Assembly: GCF_022513635.1 (NCBI RefSeq)
Contig: NZ_JAKWBL010000005.1
Coordinates: 1-64,000 of the forward strand
Direction: 5' to 3'
Length of the DNA stretch: 64,000 nucleotides
Origin: Paraniabella ginsengisoli
GTDB lineage: Bacteria > Bacteroidota > Bacteroidia > Chitinophagales > Chitinophagaceae
The position numbers and the translations under genes are program-made. Shown here piece by piece: positions 19,895-30,554 of the stretch; within the stretch, counting starts at the first letter, position 1, and every line of letters starts with the position of its first letter. Below the pieces are notes generated by a model. The model had not been told where the DNA came from. It worked only from the letters and a program-made list of their open reading frames with translations, and made no database searches.

Positions 19895-21235
19895 CTACAA
19901 ATCAATTACTGCTTTCTTAAATTGCGCACCTCTATCTTCATAATTTTTAAAAAGATCGAAACTGGCGCAGCCTGGACTTAACAACACCACGTCTCCTTTT
20001 TCCGAATAGCCGAAAGCCGCAACCACAGCTTCTTGTGCGCTGGCAGTATCAATAACTACAGACACCGCGCTGTCGAAAGCCTCATGTATTTTTTGGTTAT
20101 CTACGCCCAAACAAACAATAGCTTTCACCTTTTCTTTTACCATGTCCGTTAGCAAGCTGTAATCATTTCCCTTATCCACACCGCCCAAAATCAACACCGT
20201 AGGTTTATCCATACTCTCTAATGCATACCAGGTAGAATTAATATTGGTAGCTTTACTATCATTGATAAACTCCACTCCGCGAATAGTTGCCACATGTTCC
20301 ATCCTGTGTTCCAGGTTTTGGAAAGTTTGCACTGCTTCGCGAATTTTTTCCTTGCGAATCTCCATTGTAGTTCCAGCCAGGCAACCCGCCATAGTGTTGT
20401 ATTGATTATGTTTACCCTTTAATGTAAAGTCGTACACGCTCATTGCCATAAAATCATCGCCGGTTCTAACGTACATATCGCCATCCTTAATAAATGCTCC
20501 GCTGTTTTCGTGTGCCATACTAATTGGTAATTGTTTTGAGTTAATTTTAAATTGATCGATATATTCCATTGTCACTTCATCGTCCATATTGTAAATGAAG
20601 TAATCGCCTGTCTTTTGATTCTTTGTTATGCTGAATTTACTCCTGATATAATTTTCGAATTTGTAATCGTAACGATCTAAGTGATCTTCTGTAATATTTG
20701 TCAACACTGCTATATCAGGCCTGAACTCAATAATATCATCTAACTGAAAACTGCTAACCTCAACTATATAAACCGGCTTAGGGTCCAGCGCCACCTGCTT
20801 TGCAAAAGACTCCCCAATATTACCAACCAGCGCTGCATCAAGTCCAGCTGTTTTAAAAATGTGGTAAATCAACGAAGTGGTTGTGGTCTTTCCATTACTT
20901 CCTGTTATGGCTACAACTTTACTATCGCCTTTATACCTGTAAGCCAATTCTATTTCACTAATAATTGGAATTCCCTTTTTGCGTATCTGTATTATCAACT
21001 CATTTTTCTCAGGTATGCCTGGACTTTTCATTACTTCATCAGCCTGCAAAATTCTATCAACACTATGCTGACCTTCTTCCCACTCAATGCCAGCAGCATT
21101 TAATTCGTTACGATATACTTCCTTCAAAGAACTACCATCAGACAAAAAAACTTTATACCCTTTTTGTTTGGCCAACACCGCCGCACCAACTCCGCTTTCG
21201 CCACCGCCAAGTATCACCAACAGCCTCTCCCCCAA
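19895..21235 (-). CDS. murD: UDP-N-acetylmuramoylalanine--D-glutamate ligase
   Basis: Adds D-glutamate to UDP-MurNAc-L-Ala. It has 'LVILGGGESGVGAAVLA', the ATP loop 'GSNGKTTTTSL', 'TNITEDHLDRYD', and the terminal 'VLLSPGCASFDLFKNYEDRG'. About 446 residues, uninterrupted. The start is odd: no ATG or GTG lies between the upstream stop and the family N-terminus, so a TTG at 21235 is the likely start. It lies inside a GC-rich palindromic repeat, so the first five residues come from repeat sequence. Confidence 0.94.
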   Translation of the reverse strand: MGERLLVILGGGESGVGAAVLAKQKGYKVFLSDGSSLKEVYRNELNAAGIEWEEGQHSVDRILQADEVMKSPGIPEKNELIIQIRKKGIPIISEIELAYRYKGDSKVVAITGSNGKTTTTSLIYHIFKTAGLDAALVGNIGESFAKQVALDPKPVYIVEVSSFQLDDIIEFRPDIAVLTNITEDHLDRYDYKFENYIRSKFSITKNQKTGDYFIYNMDDEVTMEYIDQFKINSKQLPISMAHENSGAFIKDGDMYVRTGDDFMAMSVYDFTLKGKHNQYNTMAGCLAGTTMEIRKEKIREAVQTFQNLEHRMEHVATIRGVEFINDSKATNINSTWYALESMDKPTVLILGGVDKGNDYSLLTDMVKEKVKAIVCLGVDNQKIHEAFDSAVSVVIDTASAQEAVVAAFGYSEKGDVVLLSPGCASFDLFKNYEDRGAQFKKAVIDL

Positions 21236-21261
21236 CCCTCTCCTCCGGAGAGGGGAGAACT
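21232..21261. repeat. GGAGAGGGG-type palindromic repeat at the murD start
   Basis: The arms CCAACCCTCTCC and GGAGAGGGG flank a short TCC spacer, and on the minus strand GGTTGGGGGAGAGG continues into codon 1-4 of murD. It resembles the hairpins at 13155-13195 and 31823-31835. Confidence 0.55.
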
Positions 21262-21306
21262 TTGGCTATTTAAATTGACTTCAACTTTTTCCACCGGATT
21301 TAAAAA

Positions 21307-22577
21307 TTATCTAAGCTTTAAGGTTACTACACATATCACCACTAATAATATCTGTACAATCCAAAACCGCGTTACAATCTTCGCTTCATGATATCCTTTC
21401 TTTTGATAATGGTGATGCAGTGGGCTCATCAAAAAAATTCTTCGCCCTTCCCCATACTTTCTTTTAGTGTATTTAAAATAAAACACCTGGATCATCACAC
21501 TCAAATTCTCTACTAAAAAGACACCGCAAAAAATAGGTATCAACAACTCTTTGTGTACAATAATTGCCATCGCAGCAATGATGCCGCCCAGTGTTAAACT
21601 TCCTGTATCGCCCATGAAAACCTGCGCCGGATAAGAGTTGTACCACATAAAGCCTACGCAGGCTCCTATCATCGCTGCCAGAAATATCGACAGCTCGCCC
21701 AGGTTGGGTATGTACATAATATTCAGATAATCTGCAAAGAGCAGGTTCCCACTTGCATAAGCAAAAATGCCAAGCATCACACCAATGAGCGCAGACGTAC
21801 CCGAAGCCAAGCCATCCAATCCATCCGTGATATTTGACCCATTGGATACCGCAATAATGATAAACGTAACGATCAGAATATACAGCACCCAGGTGTATGG
21901 CTTCAAAGCATCGGGCAACAATTTTGAATAATTAAACTCATGGCTCTTTACAAATGGAATGGTTGTGATCGGCTCTTTAGATTCTACAAAATACTTCGGA
22001 TTACCATTTACCGTTTTAGTAATAACTCCCGGATTGGAAGGGTTGCCGGTATATTCTCTCCATATTTTTACATTACTATTAAAATATAAAACAGAGCCTA
22101 CCAAAACACCTATTCCTACCTGGCCCAAAATCTTAAACCAACCGGCCAGCCCGTCTTTGTCCCCCTTTTTATATGCAGCGCCCTGTTGCTGCGCTAATCT
22201 TTTTGCACGCAGTTTTAAATAATCATCAATAAAACCAATGGTTCCAAGCCAAAGCGTAGCCACTAACATAAGGATGACATAAACTGTATTCAGGCGGGCA
22301 AACAAAAGTGTTGGAATGATAATCCCAAGAATGATGATGATTCCGCCCATCGTTGGTGTGCCTTTTTTGCCTGCTCACCTGCCAAACCCAAATCGCGCAC
22401 GGTTTCACCGACCAATCTTGCACGCAAAATGTTAATCAGCTTTTTACCATATATAAGTGTAATAGTTAAAGCCAGCAACACCGCCATCATAATGCGGAAT
22501 GTCTGAAACTCCATCAACTGCCTTCCGGGGAAATTGATGCCCTGCTGCTTAAACCATTCAAATAAGTGATATAACAT
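21307..22577 (-). CDS. mraY: Phospho-N-acetylmuramoyl-pentapeptide transferase MraY, frame broken once
   Basis: Transfers phospho-MurNAc-pentapeptide to undecaprenyl phosphate, making lipid I. Multi-pass membrane protein with 'FIDDYLKL' and '[12 protein letters not shown]' (catalytic Asp motifs) and 'FMGDTGSL'. The C-terminus '[23 protein letters not shown]' region is typical. The break at T6 22363-22368 splits the conserved '[10 protein letters not shown]' segment; one more T restores it. About 423 residues, within the longer range known for Bacteroidota, with an insertion of about 60 residues carrying '[11 protein letters not shown]'. Confidence 0.95.
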
Positions 22578-22657
22578 AATTTAATTTGCCAATTTGCCTA
22601 TACAATAATGTAATAATGAAAAGCCAAACGTTTTCTCAATTCACCATTCACTATTGA

Positions 22658-24120
22658 CTATTTCCCTAACAACTCAAACATTTCCTTTACTACTTCCTTA
22701 TCATCAAAGTGATGTTTTACACCATTTATTTCCTGGTACTTTTCATGCCCTTTACCAGCTACCAATACAATATCTTCTTTATTAGCTAGGCTGATAGCTG
22801 TTTTTATAGCTTCTCTTCTATCTGTTATTGATATACATTTTCTTCTTGCGGCCGTGGGCACGCCAGCTTCCATTTCTTTAATAATTTCACCGGCATCTTC
22901 AAAGCGGGGTTATCACTTGTAAATATTACCTTATCACTTTGTTCGCAGGCTACTTCCGCCATTACCGGACGTTTTGTTTTATCACGATTACCGCCGCATC
23001 CAGCAATAGTTATAACCTGCTCAAAACCTTTCTTCAATTTTCTGATAGTCGCCAGCACATTTAACAATGCATCAGGCGTGTGAGCGTAATCTATAATTGC
23101 AATTATTTTTTCAGAAGGTGAAATCACGTATTCAAACCGTCCTTCAGCACCATTCAATACACTTAATGTTTGCAATACTTCATACTTATCATGTCCAAGG
23201 CAAATAGCAGCACCATATGCTGCCAACAGGTTATGCGCATTGAATTCACCGATCAAACGGAAATGAACTTCCTGCTCATCAACTACCATATGCAAACCCA
23301 TAATACCGTTGTCAAGTATCTTTCCTTTAAAATCGCTTACAGTTTTTAGCGAATACGTTTTGACTGTAGCATTTGTATTTTGAACCATTACCACTCCTCG
23401 CCTGTCGTCGATGTTGGTAATTGCATATGCCTTTTTAGGTAAAGTATCAAAGAACAATTTCTTTACGCGGATATACTCATCGAATGTTTTGTGGTAGTCC
23501 AAATGATCGTGCGAGATATTGGTAAAAATGCCTACTTCAAATTCAAGACCTGCAATGCGCTGTTGATTGATAGCATGAGAACTGACCTCCATAAACACAT
23601 GCGAGCAACCCTCATCAACCATCAATTTCAATAACTGGTTTAGCTGAACTGCGTCTGGCGTTGTATGTGTAGCAGGTACAACCTGGCTTCCAATATGGTT
23701 TTGAACTGTGCTTAGCAAGCCACATTTATATCCAAGGTTACTAAACAGTTGATACAAAAGTGTAGCCACTGTTGTTTTACCATTGGTACCTGTAACACCC
23801 AGCAGTTTTACTTTAGAAGAAGGGTTCCCATAAAAATTATGAGCGGTGATTCCCGCAGCAACTGCGCCATTACTTACTTGGATGTAAACTATTTCGGGCT
23901 TTTTTATTTCAGGCAATATTTCACAAACAATAGCTATAGCTCCGTCTGTAATTGCTTTTTCAATGAACTGATGGCCATCTGTTGCTGAACCTTTTAATGC
24001 TATAAAAATATTTCCGGGTTGAATATTCCGGGAGTCAATACAAATGCCTGTAATATCAATATCAGTATTTCCTGATACTGACACTAAACTGGCTTTATAT
24101 AAAACATCCTGTAATAACAA
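22658..24120 (-). CDS. murE: UDP-MurNAc-tripeptide ligase MurE, frame broken once
   Basis: Adds the third residue of the peptidoglycan stem. The ATP loop is '[15 protein letters not shown]', followed by '[11 protein letters not shown]', '[10 protein letters not shown]' and '[11 protein letters not shown]'. The break at G4 22906-22909 falls exactly in the substrate-selecting motif; an added base reads '[13 protein letters not shown]'. DNPR is the meso-diaminopimelate-specific form of this motif (family knowledge), so the organism probably has DAP-type peptidoglycan. About 487 residues. Confidence 0.95.
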
Positions 24121-24144
24121 CTTCGGTATATTTAGATTTTATAA

Positions 24145-26278
24145 TTAAGTAAGATTTAAAACAATAGGCTGCCCCTTTTTAAATGATTCGCCAGGTGTAA
24201 TAGACTGACCGGCTACTTTGCCACTACCTTTTACCTTTACACGTAAACCCATTTCTTCCAGTAGTTTAATGGCATCTCTTAAGCCCATACCCTTTACATT
24301 GGGAACCAGATTGTCTCTTACTATATTTGTTTTTAAAATTCTTTTATAATTTGTAGCATACATGGAAGCCCAACTATTTTGCCGGATAGAATCAACGTAA
24401 GGCATCTCCAAATAACCTAACACGTTTTTGATAGCGTTTGAGCTGCCAGCATAGAAGTAACTGGTGCTATCTACTGCACCTTCATATTGCTTTGGCGTTT
24501 TTCTCTCAACATACATGGAGTATATTTTTGTAGCAATTTCTCTAAACACCGGCGCTGCCAATTGACCACCATAGTATAAACCAGAACCAGCCCTTGTTCT
24601 AACCACAACGATACAAGAATATTGAGGGTTGTTTGCAGGGAAATAACCAGCAAACGAAGCTTGATATATCCTACTCGAATATCCTATACCACGATCAGCA
24701 ACTTGCGCAGTTCCAGTTTTACCAGCTACCAGAAAGGGCATATCTTTAAATACTCCTTTCCCAGAGCCTTCCGTGATCACAAGCTTGAGCGCATTTTGAG
24801 CAGCCTCTAATGTAGCAGGTTTACATATTTGCTGTTCTAAAACAACAGGCTCGTTTTCCTTTACAACAACTCCGTTATTTCGAACACTGTTTACTAAATA
24901 GGGGCTTACCATCGTGCCATTATTGCCTATTGCATTGTACAAAGTCAACAACTGCATAGGGCTTACGTTTATAGCATAACCAAAAGCCATTGTCACCAAA
25001 TTCATTAAACCGCCATGACTTGTTTCTAATGGCGCTGCGTAGGGCCGGGGAACTGAAGAAAGATCAATGGGCGATTTTTTTGTAAGATGATATTTTTCCA
25101 AATACTCTTTAAATTCAGTTGGTTCTTTACCAAAAGCTTTAAGCGCAACTTTACCCATACCAATGTTAGAACTATGTGCTATACATTCTTCAATTGTCAA
25201 CACTGGCTTGGGCATTCTGTGTGCATCTGTAATAGGCCTTGGACCAACCTGCATACGTGCTGTACTCCCTACTTCAAATAAATCTCCTGGCTTAACAGTT
25301 CCCTTATCTAATGCCGCTAAAAAACTCACGATCTTAATAGTTGAACCCGGCTCCGTAACCCTTAAAGCATAATTATCATTTTCCCAATAAGTGGTGTCGT
25401 TGGGATTACGGCCTAAATTTGCAATAGCTTTAATTTTACCCGTTTTCGTCTCCATCACTATTGCTGTACCATACTCTGCATGCACAGACTGCACCATGCG
25501 CAGCAAAGCAGTTTCTGTAATATCTTGCATATTTACATCCAACGTAGTATAAATATCTCTCCCATCTTCGGGTTCCACCTGAAAGCCTTGTACCGGAACT
25601 GCTCCACCGGAAATATACCTGACAAGGCGCTGTCCGTTTTGTCCTTCTAACAAACTGTCGTAGCTCATCTCCAGGCCTACGTTCATTTTTTTACTTTGCC
25701 ATCGCTGTTGACATACTCACGGCTTAAGCCAATAGTTCTGTTAGCCAACAATCCAAAAGGTGCAATGCGCTTGCTGCTTTGCTCTACAATAATGCCGCTT
25801 TTATTTTTCCCTAACCTGATCAATGGAAAATCGCGAAGCGCTTTATAATCTTCGAAAGGAAGTTTTCTTTTAAGAGAATAATACCTGTTTCCTTTTTTAT
25901 ACGCTTTATCAAATTCAGCCTTATATTCCTTAGCGGTCTTATCTCCGAAGTAATCTGCCATTGCATGTGCAAATGAATCAATGTAAGTATGATATACTTT
26001 TCCACCTTTATAAATCAACCCATCTGCCTTAAAGTCCATGTATATATCAAACTGCGGCAACGAAGTGCTAAGCATCTGACCATCTTCACTAAATATGGTA
26101 CCTCTGTCTGCATTGATCTCAACGATCTTCTGATGCATGCTTTATCGCCCATGCTTCGCCAGTGCTCTCCCTGAAATTTCTGAATAACAATTGCTTTACC
26201 CAGAATCATTACAGACAGAACCACTATGCCTATAAAGCATAGATATACGCGCCATAATATATCCTTCTTTATTTCCAT
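24145..26278 (-). CDS. ftsI: Septal penicillin-binding protein FtsI with PASTA domain, frame broken twice
   Basis: The D,D-transpeptidase of the divisome. One N-terminal membrane helix, a dimerisation domain ('EINADRGTIFSEDG'), then the transpeptidase with 'GSTIK' (catalytic Ser), 'SSN' and 'KTGTAQ'. A C-terminal PASTA domain begins 'DNLVPNVKGMGLRDAIK'. Breaks are near T3 26141-26143 and at T7 25686-25692; one base each gives about 711 residues. PASTA on FtsI is common in Bacteroidota. The gene follows ftsL directly, as in the canonical cluster. Confidence 0.94.
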
Positions 26279-26316
26279 ACTTCAACTTCTTTCGAAGAGT
26301 AACGTTCTAATTTTTT

Positions 26317-26652
26317 TTATTGAACATTCGCTATATAATCTTCAAGCGAATCTTTAAGAACATAAGGTGTTTCATTTAGCTCACTTAAACCCAGCGGCTG
26401 CAATGCTTTTGACAACTCACTTGGCTTACTGCGGAACATCACTTCGCTTTTAAGGCTTTTATATTCCCACTGCAACTCCTTTACATCTTTCGCCATTGCA
26501 TTTATTTTTCTAACCGTCTTATCTGCAGTGTGGCCATTATATATGTAAACGACAGCAAGAAAAGCAAGAAAGAAAAGAAAAGGCACCTGTTTTACTATTG
26601 ACTGATAATTCAGCCACTTTTTCCAATTTACCTTTGCTTGTTTTTCCTGCAT
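26317..26652 (-). CDS. ftsL: FtsL-like divisome protein
   Basis: 111 residues: a basic cytoplasmic start, one membrane helix (about residues 24-41), then a predicted coiled coil ('AMAKDVKELQWEYKSLKSE') in the periplasm. Sequence is poorly conserved in this family, so the call rests on topology and on position between rsmH and ftsI, where FtsL always lies. Its role would be to bridge FtsQ to the FtsW/FtsI synthase. Confidence 0.8.
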   Translation of the reverse strand: MQEKQAKVNWKKWLNYQSIVKQVPFLFFLAFLAVVYIYNGHTADKTVRKINAMAKDVKELQWEYKSLKSEVMFRSKPSELSKALQPLGLSELNETPYVLKDSLEDYIANVQ

Positions 26653-26708
26653 GATTTCGGATTTCTGATGTCTGATTTATGATTTTCGAAATTGTCAACT
26701 TTCATCTG

Positions 26709-27653
26709 TCACTTCCTTTCTGCTACCCTTAGCTTAGCACTTCTTGATCTTGAATTTTTCCCTACCTCTTCCTGATTTGCGATCAGCGGCTTTTTTGTGA
26801 TCACTTTAAATACCTCTTCTCTTTTTATGTTCGTAAATGGATTGTCCACCACTTCTTCAAAACTTCCTTCTTTAAAAAAATTCTTAACCAGCCTGTCTTC
26901 GATGGAATGAAAAGTAATAACAGCTAATCTTCCACCGGGATTTAATAACACTACTGATTGCTCTAACATCTCTTTCAATACCTGAACTTCTTCATTAACC
27001 TCCATTCGCAAAGCCTGAAAAACCTGAGCGAAATATTTGTTAGGATTTCCTTTCACAACCTCTCTTAACGCATTCTTAAATCCATCAATAGTTTTAAGTG
27101 ATACCGAATTGCGAATAGAGACAATTGTTTTCGCAAGCGTTTTGGAGTTGGTCACTTCCCCATATTGTTCAAATAACTTATGCAACTTTGTTTCAGCATA
27201 TTGCTGCACTATATCAAATGCAGTTACAGATTGCCTTCTATCCATCCTCATATCCATATCTGCATTATACCTTATACTAAAACCGCGATCCGCTTCATTA
27301 AACTGATGGCTGCTTACACCCAAATCAGCAAGTATACCATCTACCTTTTGCACATTCTCTAACCGGAGAAACCGTTGGATATGTCTGAAATTTTGCTGGA
27401 TAAAAATTACCCGCTTATCATCCGGCACATTTCTTTTCGCATCTTCATCCTGATCAAAAGCATACAGCCTTCCCTTTGCGTTCAACTTGCTTAATATTGC
27501 TGCTGAATGACCGCCACCGCCAAATGTGCAATCCACATATACCCCATCGGGCTTAATAGCCAATCCATCTATTGTTTCATTCAGCAATACAGGGATATGG
27601 TATTCAGTTGACAAGGAATCTTCGCTTTTTATATCATCCTTTTTCTTTGGCAT
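26709..27653 (-). CDS. rsmH: 16S rRNA (cytosine(1402)-N4)-methyltransferase
   Basis: 314 residues, intact. It has 'YHIPVLLNETIDGL', the SAM-binding 'VDCTFGGGGHSAAIL', 'ILADLGVSSHQFNEADRGFS' and 'TFHSIEDRLVKNFF', all signatures of RsmH (MraW). It methylates C1402 in the ribosomal decoding centre. The position right after mraZ is conserved in most bacteria. Confidence 0.96.
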   Translation of the reverse strand: MPKKKDDIKSEDSLSTEYHIPVLLNETIDGLAIKPDGVYVDCTFGGGGHSAAILSKLNAKGRLYAFDQDEDAKRNVPDDKRVIFIQQNFRHIQRFLRLENVQKVDGILADLGVSSHQFNEADRGFSIRYNADMDMRMDRRQSVTAFDIVQQYAETKLHKLFEQYGEVTNSKTLAKTIVSIRNSVSLKTIDGFKNALREVVKGNPNKYFAQVFQALRMEVNEEVQVLKEMLEQSVVLLNPGGRLAVITFHSIEDRLVKNFFKEGSFEEVVDNPFTNIKREEVFKVITKKPLIANQEEVGKNSRSRSAKLRVAERK

Positions 27654-27746
27654 ACCCTTTCAACTTTTAAACCCGGACGCTACGCATCCGTCTATTTTAG
27701 TTTAGCTCCTACGGAGCTTTTCCATTTCAACTTTTCAACCAGTCAA

Positions 27747-28193
27747 CTAAACTCCCATCACCTGGCTTGCTAAATCGCTAAACGATTCCGGCGAGAAAGC
27801 ATCAAAGAACTCTTTGTATTTGGCGCTATCCCAAATCTCCATTTTATTACCTGCCGGCACTAACACAATATCTTTCTGAAGCGAAGCATATTCTTTCAAT
27901 GTTGGTGGTAATAAAATGCGGCCTGCGCTGTCAGGCTCTACCAAAGTAGCTCCGTTTAAAAAGTAGCGCTTAAACTGCCTTACCTTTGGATCAAAATCAT
28001 TCAAAGCATTGATCTTTTCCGCAATTGGCTCCCAGGAACTTAACGGGTAAAGACTTAAGCATTTTTCAAATCCTCTATTAATGACAAACTTTTCCCCATC
28101 TCCTTCCACCAGCTGCTTTTTGAAACCAGCTGGTAAAAGAAAGCGGCCTTTGGCGTCAACCGTAGCCTCAAACTCACCGAGGAAACCTGTCAT
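27747..28193 (-). CDS. mraZ: Transcriptional regulator MraZ
   Basis: 148 residues with two SpoVT/AbrB-like repeats: 'FLGEFEATVDAKGRFLLPAG' at the N-terminus and 'NGATLVEPDSAGRILLPPTL' in the second half, each with the conserved D-x-x-GR core. MraZ forms ring oligomers, binds its own promoter and represses the dcw operon in the studied bacteria. It is the first gene of the cluster, and a matching set of spaced boxes lies 25-52 bases upstream (28218-28245). Confidence 0.95.
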   Translation of the reverse strand: MTGFLGEFEATVDAKGRFLLPAGFKKQLVEGDGEKFVINRGFEKCLSLYPLSSWEPIAEKINALNDFDPKVRQFKRYFLNGATLVEPDSAGRILLPPTLKEYASLQKDIVLVPAGNKMEIWDSAKYKEFFDAFSPESFSDLASQVMGV

Positions 28194-28217
28194 AAATATT
28201 AATTAATAAACTAAACT

Positions 28218-28245
28218 AACACAAAGTAACACTTTTTCCCACTTT
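28218..28245 (-). promoter_or_regulatory. Putative MraZ operator (three 10-base-spaced boxes)
   Basis: On the minus strand: AAAGTGGG, AAAAAGTGTT, ACTTTGTGTT in a row, that is GTGGG-N5-GTGTT-N5-GTGTT. Known MraZ sites are repeats such as TGGGN with 5-base spacers (E. coli) or AAAGTG[T/G] (Mycoplasma). The third box overlaps a TTACTTTG sequence like a -7 element, with TTTGG about 22 bases upstream. Binding would therefore block the promoter. Confidence 0.6.
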
Positions 28246-28463
28246 AATACCAAATTTTAGGCTTCTTGATTTATCCACAAATTGAAAAAGAATAAAACCC
28301 TTTACTGTAAAGAGTTTTAGCGGATTTCAAGACATTTTCACAATAAAACCATGTTAATACAATGTGGATTACTCAACCGAAAAAGTTAATAAGGCAGAAA
28401 AACTGTGATTTTCGGTGATTTTGAAGGCAAATACGGTTGAAAATCTGGAAATTTGCTGCGTTT

Positions 28464-28535
28464 GTGCGATCAGACATGTACATAAGTTGAAGTGTGCGAC
28501 GCAAGACTGCCGATAGAATTACTGCTGCTGACCAC
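28464..28535 (+). repeat. Dispersed intergenic repeat, copy upstream of queA
   Basis: Begins TGCGATCAG, has AAGTTGAAGTG then TGCGACGCAA in the middle, and ends ACTGCTGCTGACC. It ends 12 bases before the queA start codon. The middle matches the minus-strand copy at 37721-37776. Confidence 0.5.
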
Positions 28536-28547
28536 AAAAAAAATTAA

Positions 28548-29808
28548 ATGAATCCAAAAAGCCTATCAATAAAGGATTATACATACGATCTTCCCGATGA
28601 AAAGATCGCATATCACCCCTTACAAAACCGGGACGATGCCAAACTTTTGATTTATCATAACAAAGACATCAAAACAGATATTTACAGAAATATTGCCGAA
28701 CATATTCCAACAAATAGTTTAATGGTCTTTAACAACACCAAAGTGGTGGAAGCAAGGCTGTTGTTTCAAAAAGATACCGGCGGCATTATTGAAATTTTTT
28801 GCCTTCAACCCCATGAAATGTATGCTGATATTACTTCGGCTATGAACAAGACAGGAAGTGTAAAATGGCTTTGTCTTATTGGCGGTGCATCAAAATGGAA
28901 ATCCGGGCAAATATTGTCTTTATCTTTTTCAATAAATAATAACCCATACACATTAGAAGCACATTTTATTGAAAAAGAACAGACTGCTTTGTGATTGAAG
29001 CTGGAACGGGGCATTTAGTTTTGCTGAAGTATTGCATAGCGCCGGGCATGTACCGCTTCCTCCATATATAAAAAGAGTAGACGAAAAAAGTGATAAAACC
29101 CGCTACCAGACAGTATTTGCAAGATTTGATGGATCAGTGGCAGCACCAACTGCAGGCTTGCATTTTACAAATGATGTACTGACATCACTTTCTCAAAAAA
29201 ACGTCGCTACTAGTTTTGTAACGCTACATGTGGGAGCTGGCACGTTTAAACCTGTGAAAGCGGAACTCATGCAGGAACATGAAATGCATTCGGAGTTTAT
29301 TGAGGTTGACCATGAATTGATCGAAGAACTTATTGAACATACCGGACCAGTAGTGGCGGTAGGAACAACATCGTTACGAACTCTGGAAAGCCTTTACTGG
29401 CTTGGTGTTAAGCTCATAGAAAAACAAAAAATCTTCAATAATGATCTTCCATTTGTTGATCAATGGGAAGTGTATGAAGAAAGAAAACATCCTGCTAAAA
29501 ATGATGCATTGAAGGCTGTACTTGATTTTCTGAACAGCCATAATATAAATAAGCTGGTAGCTAAAACACAAATTATTATTGCGCCGGGTTACGATTTTAA
29601 AATGATCGACGGCTTAGTCACCAATTTTCATCAACCTTCTTCAACCCTTCTTCTGTTAGTAGCGGCATTGGTTGGCGACAACTGGAAGCGCATTTATAAC
29701 TATGCACTTTCAAACGATTTCAGGTTTTTAAGTTATGGTGATGGGAGTTTATTATGGAAAGCCTCCCTATTTCACACAACGAACGCAAAGGATACAATGA
29801 AACAATGA
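28548..29808 (+). CDS. queA: S-adenosylmethionine:tRNA ribosyltransferase-isomerase QueA, frame broken twice
   Basis: Transfers and isomerises the ribosyl part of SAM onto 7-aminomethyl-deazaguanine in tRNA, the next-to-last step to queuosine. Motifs are 'YDLPDEKIAYHPLQNRDDAK', 'VFNNTKVVEARL', 'RYQTVFARFDGSVAAPTAGL', 'LHVGAGTFKPV' and 'TNFHQPSSTLLLLVAAL'. Breaks are near 28972-28979 and at T4 29019-29022; one base each gives about 420 residues, the middle piece reading 'DCFVIEAGTGHLVFAEVLH'. Length is near the Bacteroidota norm. Confidence 0.94.
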
Positions 29809-29887
29809 TTTTAGATCTGCTGTTTAACTATCGTTGAATGAGACGGGGTTAAAAAAATCAACGACCCAGTTTGAAGAAATTTTCACA

Positions 29888-29960
29888 CAAAGTTCGCAAA
29901 GAATGATGCCTTTCCTTCGCCAATGAAGAGCGCAAAGTTCGCCTTCGGCAAAGTTACGTA
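29888..29960 (+). repeat. Short direct repeats CAAAGTTCGC
   Basis: CAAAGTTCGC at 29888-29897 and 29933-29942, with a related GCAAAGTTACG at about 29948-29958. It lies in the spacer after queA and is followed by a small perfect palindrome AGCAGC-G-GCTGCT near 29961. No gene is visible here. Confidence 0.45.
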
Positions 29961-30015
29961 GCAGCGGCTGCTAAACGTTGTGAAAGAGAGCAGAAAAATA
30001 AGATTACGAAAATAG

Positions 30016-30039
30016 GAAACCCCGCACGGGCGGGGTTTC
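30016..30039. terminator. Bidirectional terminator between queA and trxA
   Basis: GAAACCCCGC (30016-30025), four-base loop ACGG, GCGGGGTTTC (30030-30039): a perfect 10-base stem between convergent genes. It is 26 bases after the trxA stop on the minus strand, with T-rich sequence beyond. Confidence 0.8.
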
Positions 30040-30064
30040 TAAAAACAATAAACAAAACTAAAAC

Positions 30065-30385
30065 TTAGTTAAGATGTGATTCGATCTTTTTAACAAAATT
30101 ACCTTTAGGCTGCGCTCCAACTAATTTGTCTACAACCTGCCCGCCTTTAATAAATAAAATAGCAGGAATAGAAGTAATGCCATAATCCATAGAAACCTGA
30201 GGGTTTACATCAACATTTAATTTGCCAATGTTTACTTTTCCATCATATTCTTTGGAAAGCTCTTCAATTACCGGGCCGATAGCGCGGCAAGGGCCACACC
30301 ATTCTGCCCAAAAATCTACTACAGTTAATTTATCTGAATCTAAAACTTCAACCTGGAAGTTTGCGTCGTTAAATTCTTTTGCCAT
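30065..30385 (-). CDS. trxA: Thioredoxin
   Basis: 106 residues, the standard size. The active site is 'WAEWCGPCRAIGP' (Cys-Gly-Pro-Cys) at about residues 28-40, with the cis-Pro loop 'GITSIPAILFI'. Cytosolic disulfide reductase serving ribonucleotide reductase and other targets. It has its own promoter and the terminator at 30016-30039, so it is likely a single-gene unit. Confidence 0.96.
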   Translation of the reverse strand: MAKEFNDANFQVEVLDSDKLTVVDFWAEWCGPCRAIGPVIEELSKEYDGKVNIGKLNVDVNPQVSMDYGITSIPAILFIKGGQVVDKLVGAQPKGNFVKKIESHLN

Positions 30386-30434
30386 TATTAGATAGTTTAA
30401 AAAAGTTTGAAATAATTTAATGCTAAGTGAACAA

Positions 30435-30466
30435 CAAATTTAGGTCCTAGAATTAAATAACAGCAA
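30435..30466 (-). promoter_or_regulatory. Promoter of trxA
   Basis: Minus strand: TTG (30466-30464), 21 bases, TAAATTTG (30442-30435). This matches the Bacteroidota -33/-7 consensus and leaves a leader of about 45 bases before the trxA ATG. Confidence 0.6.
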
Positions 30467-30554
30467 TTGTGGCATTTTGTTGTGAAGAAAATGTCAATTC
30501 AAAAGTTTCAATACTGACAATTTTCCACTAACAACTGTTATGGAATGTAGAAAC

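Larger units (their letters stand above)
28194..28547. other. Divergent spacer between mraZ and queA
   Basis: 354 bases of AT-rich DNA between divergent genes. It holds the MraZ operator and promoter candidate at its left end and a copy of the dispersed repeat (28464-28535) next to queA. No ORF or RNA gene was recognised. Confidence 0.6.
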
